Shown piece by piece: positions 54,456 through 61,989 of a stretch of DNA of 64,000 bases. This DNA is from Gemmatimonadota bacterium. Lineage in GTDB: Bacteria > Gemmatimonadota > Gemmatimonadetes > Longimicrobiales > Gaopeijiaceae. Made by a program: the position numbers and the translations under genes. Positions within the stretch are counted from its first letter, which is position 1. Each line of letters starts with the position of its first letter. The notes beneath the pieces were generated by a model. It had not been told where the DNA came from. It was given only the letters and a program-made list of their open reading frames with translations, and did no database searches. The DNA lies in the NCBI GenBank assembly GCA_022823145.1, contig JAJDXS010000070.1, positions 1 to 64,000 of the forward strand, written 5' to 3'.

Positions 54456-54860
54456 CTACGGGACTCTCCCGAACATGAGGTTGCAGCGCGGGCAGAAGAA
54501 GTCCTTGCCGCGGCGAACGAGCGTCGGACCGAGTTCGCCGCGCGGGCACATCGGGTCCAGCCCGTCGTCGGCCTGGAGCCGCACCTTCCGCCGTTCCCGC
54601 CAGGTGCTGATCCGGAGCGGCATCTCGTAGCGCAGCGCCGATGTCTTGCACTCGAACAGAATGGTGCTGGTCCCGTCCGGCTCCTGGCGCACGCCGAGGT
54701 CCATCAGGAAACCGCCCATGGGCGACGGCACCTGCCGTCCGCTGCAGTGAAGGCGCTCGGCCTTCCGGACCTCGGGCAGCTCCGGCACCCCGAAGCCGAC
54801 ACGCGGCGGCGCTCCGCCGTGCGTTGTCGCACGGGTCCCCCCCTTCGCCGAATCACTCAC
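54456..54860 (-). CDS. Unrecognised protein with C-terminal zinc-ribbon-like cysteines
   Basis: This 134-residue protein is not recognised. Near the C-terminus a CPRG and a CPRC (with two more residues between) suggest a small zinc ribbon, although the first knuckle has only one Cys. The middle part (PMGGFLMDLGVRQEPDGTSTILFECKTSALRYEMPL) is beta-rich. GTG at 54860 is the listed start, with only a weak GAGAG upstream. It lies 37 bp after the glycosylasparaginase gene, probably in the same transcript. Confidence 0.6.
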   Translation of the reverse strand: MSDSAKGGTRATTHGGAPPRVGFGVPELPEVRKAERLHCSGRQVPSPMGGFLMDLGVRQEPDGTSTILFECKTSALRYEMPLRISTWRERRKVRLQADDGLDPMCPRGELGPTLVRRGKDFFCPRCNLMFGRVP

Positions 54861-54897
54861 ACGGGTGCTCTCTCTCTGGTCGTCCGGGCGACGCCGA

Positions 54898-56001
54898 TCA
54901 GCCGTTTCTCTCGAAGAGGTAAGCCGAGTCCTCGTGCCGGCTGTCGCCGCCGTCCACGCACACCGCGAACCTCGCTCCCGACCAGATGGCTGCGCCCCCG
55001 TATTCGCCGTTCTTGTTGATGGCGTAATAGTTGACGTTGAAGCTCGGGCGTCCGTCCTCGTTTCGCAGGCGCGGCTCCACCGTGAAGGTGACGATACGGC
55101 GCAGCGCCTCGAGACAGGCGTCGGTCGGTGACATGCCGGAGCGCATCAGTTCGACCACGCTGTGCGAGCCGCAGGTCTTGATCACGGCCTCGCCGCGACC
55201 GGTGGATCCGCAGGCACCCACGTCGTTGTCGACGTACAGCCCGGCGCCCACGATGGGCGAATCGCCGACCCTTCCCGGCACCTTCCACGCCAGGCCGGAG
55301 GTCGTGGTCACGCCGGACAGGTCGCCGGCCGCGTCGATGACGTTGCAGTTGATGGTCCCCTGCGGGCGCACCCCGTCGTGTGAATCGAGGATGCCGAGGC
55401 CGTAGTCCTCCTGCCGCGAGGAACCGGGAACGGCGTGCCCGGTCTCTTCCAGGGTGAGGTAGTCGTCCCTGTCACTCATCGTCGCGCGCCAATCGATCCA
55501 GCGGCGACGCGAGCGCTCCGTGAGGAGATCTTCGAGCTGGTATCCCATCGAAAGAGCGAACCGCTGGGCCCCCTCGCCGACCAGAAGCACGTGGTCGGTG
55601 TACCGCATCACGTCCCTGGCCACGCTGGATGGCGTCTTGATGCCTTCGATGCAGGCCACCGCTCCCGCACCCCGTCTGGGTCCGTGCATGACCGACGAAT
55701 CGAGCTGGACGACGCCGTCGAGGTTCGGCAGACCCCCGAAGCCCACGGACGAATCGTTCGGGTCCCGTTCCACCGTGTTCACGCCCTGGATCACCGCGTC
55801 GAGGGTGTCGCCGCCCCCGCTGACGATGCTTACGGCGGTCGCGACCGATTCGAGTCCGTTGCCGCTGGCCACGGACACGGGTGTTACCGCGCTGCGGCGG
55901 ATTGCGGGCGCTCCCAGAAGTGATGCGGGCTTTCCGAGCCCGACGGCCGCTCCCACGCCGACGCCGGCGCTGGTCTTGAGGAAATCACGTCGGCTTGCCA
56001 T
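54898..56001 (-). CDS. Tat-exported N4-(beta-N-acetylglucosaminyl)-L-asparaginase-like Ntn hydrolase
   Basis: This 367-residue protein has a twin-arginine signal (SRRDFLKTSAGVGVGAAVG) and then the glycosylasparaginase fold, an N-terminal-nucleophile hydrolase that cuts itself before a Thr. The nucleophile is Thr216 in QGTINCNVID, followed by KVPGRVGDSPIVGAGLYVDN and STGRGE, the substrate-binding blocks. The residues before the Thr are Gln-Gly, not the usual His-Asp of glycosylasparaginases, so the cleavage site resembles plant-type asparaginases. GGAG lies 9 nt before ATG 56001. It acts in the periplasm on asparaginyl-glycan or isoaspartyl-type amides. Confidence 0.88.
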   Translation of the reverse strand: MASRRDFLKTSAGVGVGAAVGLGKPASLLGAPAIRRSAVTPVSVASGNGLESVATAVSIVSGGGDTLDAVIQGVNTVERDPNDSSVGFGGLPNLDGVVQLDSSVMHGPRRGAGAVACIEGIKTPSSVARDVMRYTDHVLLVGEGAQRFALSMGYQLEDLLTERSRRRWIDWRATMSDRDDYLTLEETGHAVPGSSRQEDYGLGILDSHDGVRPQGTINCNVIDAAGDLSGVTTTSGLAWKVPGRVGDSPIVGAGLYVDNDVGACGSTGRGEAVIKTCGSHSVVELMRSGMSPTDACLEALRRIVTFTVEPRLRNEDGRPSFNVNYYAINKNGEYGGAAIWSGARFAVCVDGGDSRHEDSAYLFERNG

Positions 56002-56077
56002 GAATCGGGTCTCCTGTCTCAGTATTCCCTGGCCATTCGCTGGCCTGTCCATGCTTCCGAACCGGCGCGGTCCGGTA

Positions 56078-56368
56078 TCAGGCTTCTCTCGGCTCTCCGA
56101 GGAGGGCTTCGCTGTTGGTCTCGGTGGGATCCGCCGTGTGGTTCCGCCGCTTCAGCCTCGAGATGACGGGTTTGCAGAACTGCATCCCCACGGCTTTGAG
56201 CTGGACAAGGTCCTTGACCTGAAGGTCCGGATACCGCTCACCAAGGTACTCGACCGTCTCGGTCATCCATACGTCCTGGTCGGCCGCATTCGCGTTCAGA
56301 ACACCGCAACGGTGGATATGACTGAACAACTCGTCGCGGGCTCGTTCGATCGGCTCTTGCTTCGCCAC
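56078..56368 (-). CDS. Unrecognised small protein
   Basis: This 96-residue soluble protein is not recognised. It is helical, with ERARDELFSHIHRCGVL, an acidic patch ADQDVWMTETVEYLGERYPDL and QLKAVGMQFCKPVISRLKRR, and ends in a polar tail. The GTG at 56368 was chosen over the GTG at 56395 because AAGGAGGAG lies 4-5 nt before it, one of the best ribosome-binding sites in the window. It lies 76 bp upstream of the glycosylasparaginase gene and is divergent from the DUF6941 gene. Confidence 0.65.
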   Translation of the reverse strand: MAKQEPIERARDELFSHIHRCGVLNANAADQDVWMTETVEYLGERYPDLQVKDLVQLKAVGMQFCKPVISRLKRRNHTADPTETNSEALLGEPREA

Positions 56369-56531
56369 TACTCCTCCTTGTAATTGGTCGTCCACGGGGA
56401 CGCCGTCCCCGCAGTGCCGGCCGGCTTCCCTGCCGAACCGGCGAAGCCCCTAAGGTACGGAACATCCCGACAATCGCAAGAACGCTGGCCGAAACGCCGG
56501 CTTTTGCCCCCTCAGCAACCCGGGAGCACCC

Positions 56532-56933
56532 TTGAGAATCCTGGCTTCGGCGGTCTGCGACCACGCTGCCGCCTCCCCCGACGGAAAGCTCGACATCCGC
56601 GGCATCTTCCACGACCTCTACGCCGCGGGCTTTCCCGCGCGCCAGGCGCGGATGACGCTTGTGCTGGCACTCGAATGGGACCGGGCCGACTCCGGCCGCT
56701 ACACCTTCCGCGTGGATATCCGCGGCCCTGACGGCAAGACGACCCTGACCGTGGAAGGGCACTCCGAGGTGACTCCCCGGCCCCCCGACCGGCCGCCGCC
56801 GCGGACGCGCCTGGTGATGCCCCTCGAGGACGTCGTCTTCCCCGAGCCGGGCAGGTACGACTTCCGCGTCACGGCGAAGGGGCGCGCGCTGCGGGGCCCG
56901 GTGCTCTACCTGATCGGGATGGAATCGGAGTGA
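56532..56933 (+). CDS. DUF6941-like protein
   Basis: This 133-residue protein resembles the DUF6941 group by its start (ILASAVCDHAAASPDGKLDIRGIFHDLYA) and by the beta-sandwich pattern LVLALEWDRADSGRYTFRVDIRGPDGK and VFPEPGRYDFRVTAKGRAL. Function is unknown. The start is TTG at 56532, with GGGAG 7 nt upstream; the first ATG lies too far inside. It stands alone between a divergent small gene and a convergent methyltransferase gene. Confidence 0.7.
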   Translation: MRILASAVCDHAAASPDGKLDIRGIFHDLYAAGFPARQARMTLVLALEWDRADSGRYTFRVDIRGPDGKTTLTVEGHSEVTPRPPDRPPPRTRLVMPLEDVVFPEPGRYDFRVTAKGRALRGPVLYLIGMESE

Positions 56934-56935
56934 GG

Positions 56936-56967
56936 TGAGTACGAATTGAGTACGAATTGAGTATGAT
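56936..56967. repeat. Short tandem repeat, 11-bp unit
   Basis: TGAGTACGAAT occurs twice head to tail (56936-56957) and a third, diverged copy starts at 56958 (TGAGTATGAT). It fills most of the 36 bp between the convergent DUF6941 and ICMT-like genes. It is likely replication slippage. Confidence 0.8.
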
Positions 56968-56969
56968 CG

Positions 56970-57536
56970 CTATCTGCCGAGTGCGCCCCAGCCGCCGGCC
57001 TTGAGCGCCAGCAGTCCGAAGGCGGCCACCGCGCCCAGAAGCGCTTCGTATTCGCGGTTGCGGAGGTAGCGGCGCACCGAGAAGGTCCGGGTTGGGAACT
57101 CGTGGTCGGGCGATGGCCGGTAGCGCCGGGGGCGGGGCACGAAGACCGGCACGGCGTCCCGGTAGTGCAGGTAGGCGGGGCCGAAGCGATCCGCCAGCGC
57201 CCGGCTCTCGCGCTTCATGGTGTTTCCGTACATCCACGCGAAGAAGGCGAGGAAGGGCAGGCCGAACCAGAGGGTGCCACCGGCGATGACTCCGCCCGCA
57301 CCGATGACGAAGCTGCCCAGGTAGAGCGGGTTGCGGGTGCAGGCGTACGGACCGGAGACGGCAAGTTCGCGGTCCTTCTCGAGCACGCCCGCGGCCCAGC
57401 CGCGCAGGACGAGGCCGAGCAGGACGACGGCTCCGCCGGTCAGAAGCGAGAACCGGGTCGGCCGTGCGATCCAGAAGAAGACGATGGCGACGATCCAGGC
57501 CGCGCCGAGGCGGGTCTTTGGGAGACCTGGCTTCAG
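56970..57536 (-). CDS. ICMT-like membrane methyltransferase, probable CTG start
   Basis: This protein of about 188 residues looks like an isoprenylcysteine carboxyl methyltransferase/phospholipid methyltransferase-family enzyme. The family block is ELAVSGPYACTRNPLYLGSF, with membrane helices before (AAWIVAIVFFWIARP, GGAVVLLGLVLRGWAAG) and after it. Homology extends well upstream of the first GTG (57386), but the frame has no ATG, GTG or TTG there. CTG at 57536 overlaps the upstream stop (CTGA) and has GGAG 7 nt before it, so it is the best start. It is the last gene of the envelope operon. The methyl acceptor is unknown. Confidence 0.75.
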   Translation of the reverse strand: MKPGLPKTRLGAAWIVAIVFFWIARPTRFSLLTGGAVVLLGLVLRGWAAGVLEKDRELAVSGPYACTRNPLYLGSFVIGAGGVIAGGTLWFGLPFLAFFAWMYGNTMKRESRALADRFGPAYLHYRDAVPVFVPRPRRYRPSPDHEFPTRTFSVRRYLRNREYEALLGAVAAFGLLALKAGGWGALGR

Positions 57537-59119
57537 CGCGCGGCTCCGGGTTGGCGGGGTTCGGGCCCTACCGCATGGCCGAGCGCCGCCGGCTCCGCGC
57601 CTTCGAGCCTCATTTCTATCGTCGGCCAGATGATCCCCGGGTCGGCGCGCATGAAGACCACCAGTCGTCGCTCGTCGTCCGAGAAGTGGATCTCGGCCTC
57701 GGCGCCGCTCGCGAAGAGGTTGTTGTCGGGGAGGATCGGCTGCACCACGATGGTATTGAACGCCCCCGCGGGAACCTCCATGCGGTCCTTGCGGAGCACC
57801 TTCAGGGTGATCGGGTTCCCGTCGTCCTTGTAGAACCGGCTGAAGGTGTAGGTCTCGCCGACCTCGAGCGGCAGCGTGCGCGCGAAGTAGACGAACGAGA
57901 TGTCGTCGAGAGGAAGGGCGGTGGGCAGAGCGAAGGTCGTATCGTAGTCGATGCGATGGACCAGGCGCTGCTCGGGGTAGAAGTCGAACTCGCGGTAGCG
58001 CTTCCTTCCAGCGGTATGCTGATCCTTGACGAAGCGCCGCGAGATCAGCGATTCCGTGTCCAGCCAGCTGTAGAACTTCTCATCCATGCCGATGCCGAGG
58101 GCACTCGCCTCGATGCGCCACTGGACCGGATAGGTGGGAAAGCCCTTGAGCGTATCGACCTCGCCCACCGTCATTCGCGCCTCGCCGCCGCCGAGAATGC
58201 CGGCGCGCAGGCTGAAGCGCATCTCTTCGCCCGGCGCGAAGGGGACGTTGCCGACCTTGTGGCTCCCGGCTGTGAGCGAGTCCAGCACCAGCATTCCCTG
58301 CTGGGCCGAGCCGGAAACCGGGCCCGCCAACGCCAGCGCCGCAGCCAGGATCGCCGCAGGTCGCGGGAAAACCCGGCGCAGGCGCAATACCTGCCGGATC
58401 GTGGCCAGGACCCTTACGCGCGTGGGCCTCCGCCGCATGTCGTACCGCTTCTCCAGCGGCACGGTCGCGACACGGCGGGCATGGGGGGTCAGGACGTTCA
58501 TCAGTTCGGCGTTGGCGGCCCATCCGTCCGTACCGATCAGCGGTCCGTCCCCGGCGTCGCGCAGCGCTTTCCGGACCACGATGGCGCGGTAGGCGCGGTA
58601 GCCCTGCAGCGGATCGCCCGGGGTGGCGGCCCCGACCCGGCGACCCAGGACCATGCGGGCGATCCGACGCGCCAGTCGCACGGCGAGGGGGGGCGGGGCG
58701 GTCTCGGGGGCCATTTCGCCGTACACGATGTCGGCGCCGCCCTCGAACGACTTGACGAGGGACGGCAGGTGGTCCGGGTGTTCCGTGAAGTCTCCCTGCA
58801 TGGTCACGATCGCGTCCCGTTTCGGGTAGCGCGTGTGTCCGGAAGCGGTCCGCAGCAGCTTCTCCACCGCCCGGCCGTACCCGATGGACTCCTTCTCGGA
58901 GATGACGGTCAACGGCAGCACCCGCTTGTACTTCTCCAGGAGGGCACGCGTTCCGTCGCGCGACCCGTCGTCGAGAACGATGACGTGAAAATCCCGTCCG
59001 AGATCCGTCATCACCTGGCGGATCTTCCAGAGAAGGACCCCTACCGTCCGGTCCTCGTCCCGGCTTGGAATGCAGATATAGACCAATTCTCGTCTCGGTT
59101 GGAGTTTGCCGGCCTTCAA
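57533..59119 (-). CDS. Fusion of a GT2 glycosyltransferase and a DUF3108 domain
   Basis: This 528-residue protein joins two parts. Residues 11-235 are a family 2 glycosyltransferase with FHVIVLDDGSRDGT (DDGS, near residue 50), TMQGDFTEHPDHL (metal Asp near 110) and DPLQGYRAYR. Residues 251-274 are a signal-like hydrophobic segment (FPRPAAILAAALALAGPVSG followed by SAQQ). Residues 285-510 match DUF3108, a periplasmic beta-rich domain, with FAPGEEMRFSLRAGILGGGEA and YREFDFYPEQRLV. The frame is continuous. The hydrophobic segment could place the enzyme inside and the DUF3108 part outside. The start is TTG at 59119 (TTG at 59086 is possible); no clear Shine-Dalgarno. Confidence 0.8.
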   Translation of the reverse strand: MKAGKLQPRRELVYICIPSRDEDRTVGVLLWKIRQVMTDLGRDFHVIVLDDGSRDGTRALLEKYKRVLPLTVISEKESIGYGRAVEKLLRTASGHTRYPKRDAIVTMQGDFTEHPDHLPSLVKSFEGGADIVYGEMAPETAPPPLAVRLARRIARMVLGRRVGAATPGDPLQGYRAYRAIVVRKALRDAGDGPLIGTDGWAANAELMNVLTPHARRVATVPLEKRYDMRRRPTRVRVLATIRQVLRLRRVFPRPAAILAAALALAGPVSGSAQQGMLVLDSLTAGSHKVGNVPFAPGEEMRFSLRAGILGGGEARMTVGEVDTLKGFPTYPVQWRIEASALGIGMDEKFYSWLDTESLISRRFVKDQHTAGRKRYREFDFYPEQRLVHRIDYDTTFALPTALPLDDISFVYFARTLPLEVGETYTFSRFYKDDGNPITLKVLRKDRMEVPAGAFNTIVVQPILPDNNLFASGAEAEIHFSDDERRLVVFMRADPGIIWPTIEMRLEGAEPAALGHAVGPEPRQPGAAR

Positions 59120-59137
59120 TTTACACGGAACGGGACG

Positions 59138-60115
59138 CTACATCGAATGGGACGGCGCCGGATCCGGCCGGGTTGCCCCATCCTTCCCGGCCGCGTCCGG
59201 CGGAGTCGTCTTCCAGCGGCGGTGCAGCCACAGGTACTGGTCCGGGTGCGCGCGGACGCGCTCTTCGATCCGGGACGTGAAGGCGCGGGTCAGCGCGCGG
59301 ACCGATCCGTCGCGCCTGGCCCGGCGCCCACCCTTCGTGGCCGGCGCGAGCGGCTCGAGATGGACCGTGTAGCGCGGCCGCCAGCCCGGCTCCCGTATCG
59401 CGAAGAGCATGATCATCTCCGCCCCCGACCGCATCGCGAGGATCGCGGGGCCGCGCGCGGTCGACGCGGGGCGCCCGAAGAAGTCCGCGAAGACACCGGC
59501 CCGCCTCGCGTCCTGGTCGCCCATGATTCCCACCGCGCGCCCTTCCCGGAGCGACCTGAGGACATCGGCCCGCGCCTCTCCCCGCGGGATGATCCCGAAC
59601 CCCAGGCGTTCGCGCGAGCGCGTGAGGTAGCGGTCGAAGAGCTCGTTGCGCTGCCGCGCCACCACGATGTCCATGGGGCAGCCCCGCGCGATCACCGCCG
59701 CGCCCCCGACCTCCCAGTTGCCGAGATGGGCGCTCACCACCACGACCCCCCGCCCCTCCCGCGCCGCGGCTTCGAGCAACTCGATTCCCACGACCCTGGT
59801 GCGCTCGCGCAGTGCCCGCGCGCTCATCCCGGCCAGGCGGAACATCGCGACCGCCTCGGCCCCCAGGTGAGCATAGCACCGCCGCCCCACGGCTCGCCGC
59901 CACCGCTCGTCCCGCTCGGGGAAGGCCATGCGCAGATGTTCGCTCACCACGCCCCAGCGGGGACGCCCGACGCGCGCCACGACCCACCCCAGCATCGCCC
60001 CGGCCCTGTCGGCCAGAATCTCGGGCAACAGGGCGCAGACGGCCGCCACCGCCCGTAGGAAGGCGTACTCGATCCGGTGACGGGCGGCTCGCCTGAGCCC
60101 CGGACGGGCACTCAC
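59138..60115 (-). CDS. LpxL/HtrB-like lysophospholipid acyltransferase
   Basis: This 325-residue membrane-associated acyltransferase resembles lipid A lauroyl/myristoyl acyltransferases. The HxxxxE/D motif is SAHLGNWE, followed by the substrate-binding blocks VVARQRNELFDRYLTRSRER and GIMGDQDARRAGVFADFFGRPAST and the late motif PDQYLWLHRRWKT. An N-terminal hydrophobic helix (AFLRAVAAVCALLPEIL) anchors it. GTG at 60115 overlaps the stop of the ABC exporter (GTGA); longer frames upstream are not coding. With the MsbA-like exporter it suggests lipid A or a similar outer-membrane lipid is made. Confidence 0.9.
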   Translation of the reverse strand: MSARPGLRRAARHRIEYAFLRAVAAVCALLPEILADRAGAMLGWVVARVGRPRWGVVSEHLRMAFPERDERWRRAVGRRCYAHLGAEAVAMFRLAGMSARALRERTRVVGIELLEAAAREGRGVVVVSAHLGNWEVGGAAVIARGCPMDIVVARQRNELFDRYLTRSRERLGFGIIPRGEARADVLRSLREGRAVGIMGDQDARRAGVFADFFGRPASTARGPAILAMRSGAEMIMLFAIREPGWRPRYTVHLEPLAPATKGGRRARRDGSVRALTRAFTSRIEERVRAHPDQYLWLHRRWKTTPPDAAGKDGATRPDPAPSHSM

Positions 60116-61929
60116 CGGAACTGCAGTTCCCGAAGGCGCCGGTAGAGTCCGGCTTCTTCCATGAGCTGGTCGTGCGTCCCGCGCTGCACGATTCGCCCCC
60201 CGTCCACGACGACGATCAGGTCGGCACGCCGGATCGTCGACAGGCGGTGAGCGATGACGAACACGGTGCGCCCGATGAGGAGCCTTTTCATCGCCTCCTG
60301 AACCAGCCACTCGGACTCGCTGTCCAGCGCACTGGTGGCTTCGTCGAACACGAGGATCGGGGGGTCCCGGAAGACCGCACGCGCGATCGCGATCCTCTGC
60401 CGCTGCCCGCCCGACAGGGTGGTCCCGCGTTCGCCCACCACGGTGTGGTAGCCCTCCGGCAGCTTCATCACGAAGTCGTGCGCCAGTGCCGCTCGTGCCG
60501 CGGCTTCGACGCGGTCCGGCGGAGCCTCGTCCGACCCGTAGGCGATGTTGGCGCCCACCGTGTCATGGAAGAGCACCGTGTCCTGCGCCACCACCCCCAT
60601 CGCACCCCTCAGCGACGCCAGCCGGAAATCGCGGATGTCGGTCCCGTCGATCTCGATCGCTCCCGCTGTCGGCTCGTAGAACCGTCCCAGCAGATCGGCG
60701 ATGCTGGTCTTCCCCACCCCGCTGGGCCCGACGATGGCGACCACACGGCCCGCCGGTGCGAAGAAGTCCAGGCCGCGAAGCACCGGCTCGCCCTCGCGGT
60801 ATTCGAGGCACACGTCGCGGTAGCGGATCCCGTCGCGCACCCCCGTAAACGGCTTCGCGTCCACCCGGTCGCGTATCCCCGCCGGCGCGTCCAGGAACTC
60901 GAAGATGCGCTCCGCACCCACCAGGCCCGGCTGGATCAGCGTGGGCAGCTTGCTCAGGTACTTGACCGGCTGATACAGCTTCGTGCTGAGGAAGATGAAG
61001 CCGATGAACTCCTCGCCGGTGAGCGAGCCTTCCAGCACCACCATCCGCGCGCCGTACCAGAGGAGGACCGCCGTCCCGAGTGCGACGAGCACCTCGGTGA
61101 TGGGTCCGGCCAGGGCGCGGAGCCGAACCGTGCGCAGGAAGGTGCGGCGGTAGTCGTTCGTCAGACGCAGGAACCGCTTCCGTTCCAGGCCTTCCGCGGA
61201 CGCCGACTTCACCATGCGAATGCCCGAGACCGTCTCCTGGATGTGCGCGTTGACTTCGCCGGCCGTCTCGAGCACCGCCCTGTCGCCGCGCTTCAGGCGC
61301 CGAATCAGCGGGCCCCATATCACCATCGTCAGCGGGACGACGACGAAGGCCGCCGCCGTCAGGTGAACCGAAACCACCAGCATCCAGTACAGCGTCGCCG
61401 CGAAAACGAGCACCGACGACAGCGACTTGATGAGTTCGGCCGTCACCAGCGTGCGCAGCTGCTCCACGTCGTGGGTCAGGCGGGATACGATCTGCCCGGT
61501 GCGCAAACGGCCGAAGAAGGCGAGATCCAGCCCCAGCAGGTGGCCGTAGACGCGGTTGCGCAGGTCCCGGGTGACCCCCTGCTCGACGCGCGCCGCCAGG
61601 TAGGCCCGGGCGAACTCCACCACGTTCTTGAGCGCGACCAGTACCAGGATGAAGACGATGATCCCGCCCACGACCGCCTGCGGCTCCCCCTCGAGATCCA
61701 GGAAGCGGCCCACGGTGAACTCCAGGGCCTGGTCGATCCGGTCGGGCGCGGCCGCCACGGGGGCGTCGCCACCGACGGCGCTTCCACCGAAGACCGTCTC
61801 CAGAAACGGGATCAGCACCACGATCGAGAAGGCGTCCAGGGCGGCATAGAGGGCGCTCGCCAGCGCCGCCAGCGCGAAGGTGACCCGGTGAGGGCCCAGG
61901 TACGCGAGGATCCTCCGCCAGATGCTCAA
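60112..61929 (-). CDS. MsbA-like ABC exporter (fused membrane and ATPase domains)
   Basis: This 605-residue half-transporter has six membrane helices in residues 15-320 and an ATPase domain with VGPSGVGKTSIADLLGRF (Walker A), TTLSGGQRQRIAIARAVF (signature) and PILVFDEATSALDSESEW (Walker B), then the H-loop IAHRLSTIRRADLIVV. It forms a homodimer that flips or exports a lipid or other hydrophobic substrate. MsbA-type function is suggested by the acyltransferase that overlaps its stop. The start is TTG at 61929 with AGGGGG 4-9 nt upstream. It lies 60 bp after the PorX-like gene. Confidence 0.93.
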   Translation of the reverse strand: MSIWRRILAYLGPHRVTFALAALASALYAALDAFSIVVLIPFLETVFGGSAVGGDAPVAAAPDRIDQALEFTVGRFLDLEGEPQAVVGGIIVFILVLVALKNVVEFARAYLAARVEQGVTRDLRNRVYGHLLGLDLAFFGRLRTGQIVSRLTHDVEQLRTLVTAELIKSLSSVLVFAATLYWMLVVSVHLTAAAFVVVPLTMVIWGPLIRRLKRGDRAVLETAGEVNAHIQETVSGIRMVKSASAEGLERKRFLRLTNDYRRTFLRTVRLRALAGPITEVLVALGTAVLLWYGARMVVLEGSLTGEEFIGFIFLSTKLYQPVKYLSKLPTLIQPGLVGAERIFEFLDAPAGIRDRVDAKPFTGVRDGIRYRDVCLEYREGEPVLRGLDFFAPAGRVVAIVGPSGVGKTSIADLLGRFYEPTAGAIEIDGTDIRDFRLASLRGAMGVVAQDTVLFHDTVGANIAYGSDEAPPDRVEAAARAALAHDFVMKLPEGYHTVVGERGTTLSGGQRQRIAIARAVFRDPPILVFDEATSALDSESEWLVQEAMKRLLIGRTVFVIAHRLSTIRRADLIVVVDGGRIVQRGTHDQLMEEAGLYRRLRELQFR

Positions 61930-61989
61930 CCTACCCCCTTCGATCGCGCCTCGGTGGTGCAGGCCGCTGTCGATATGGTTCGCGGGAAG

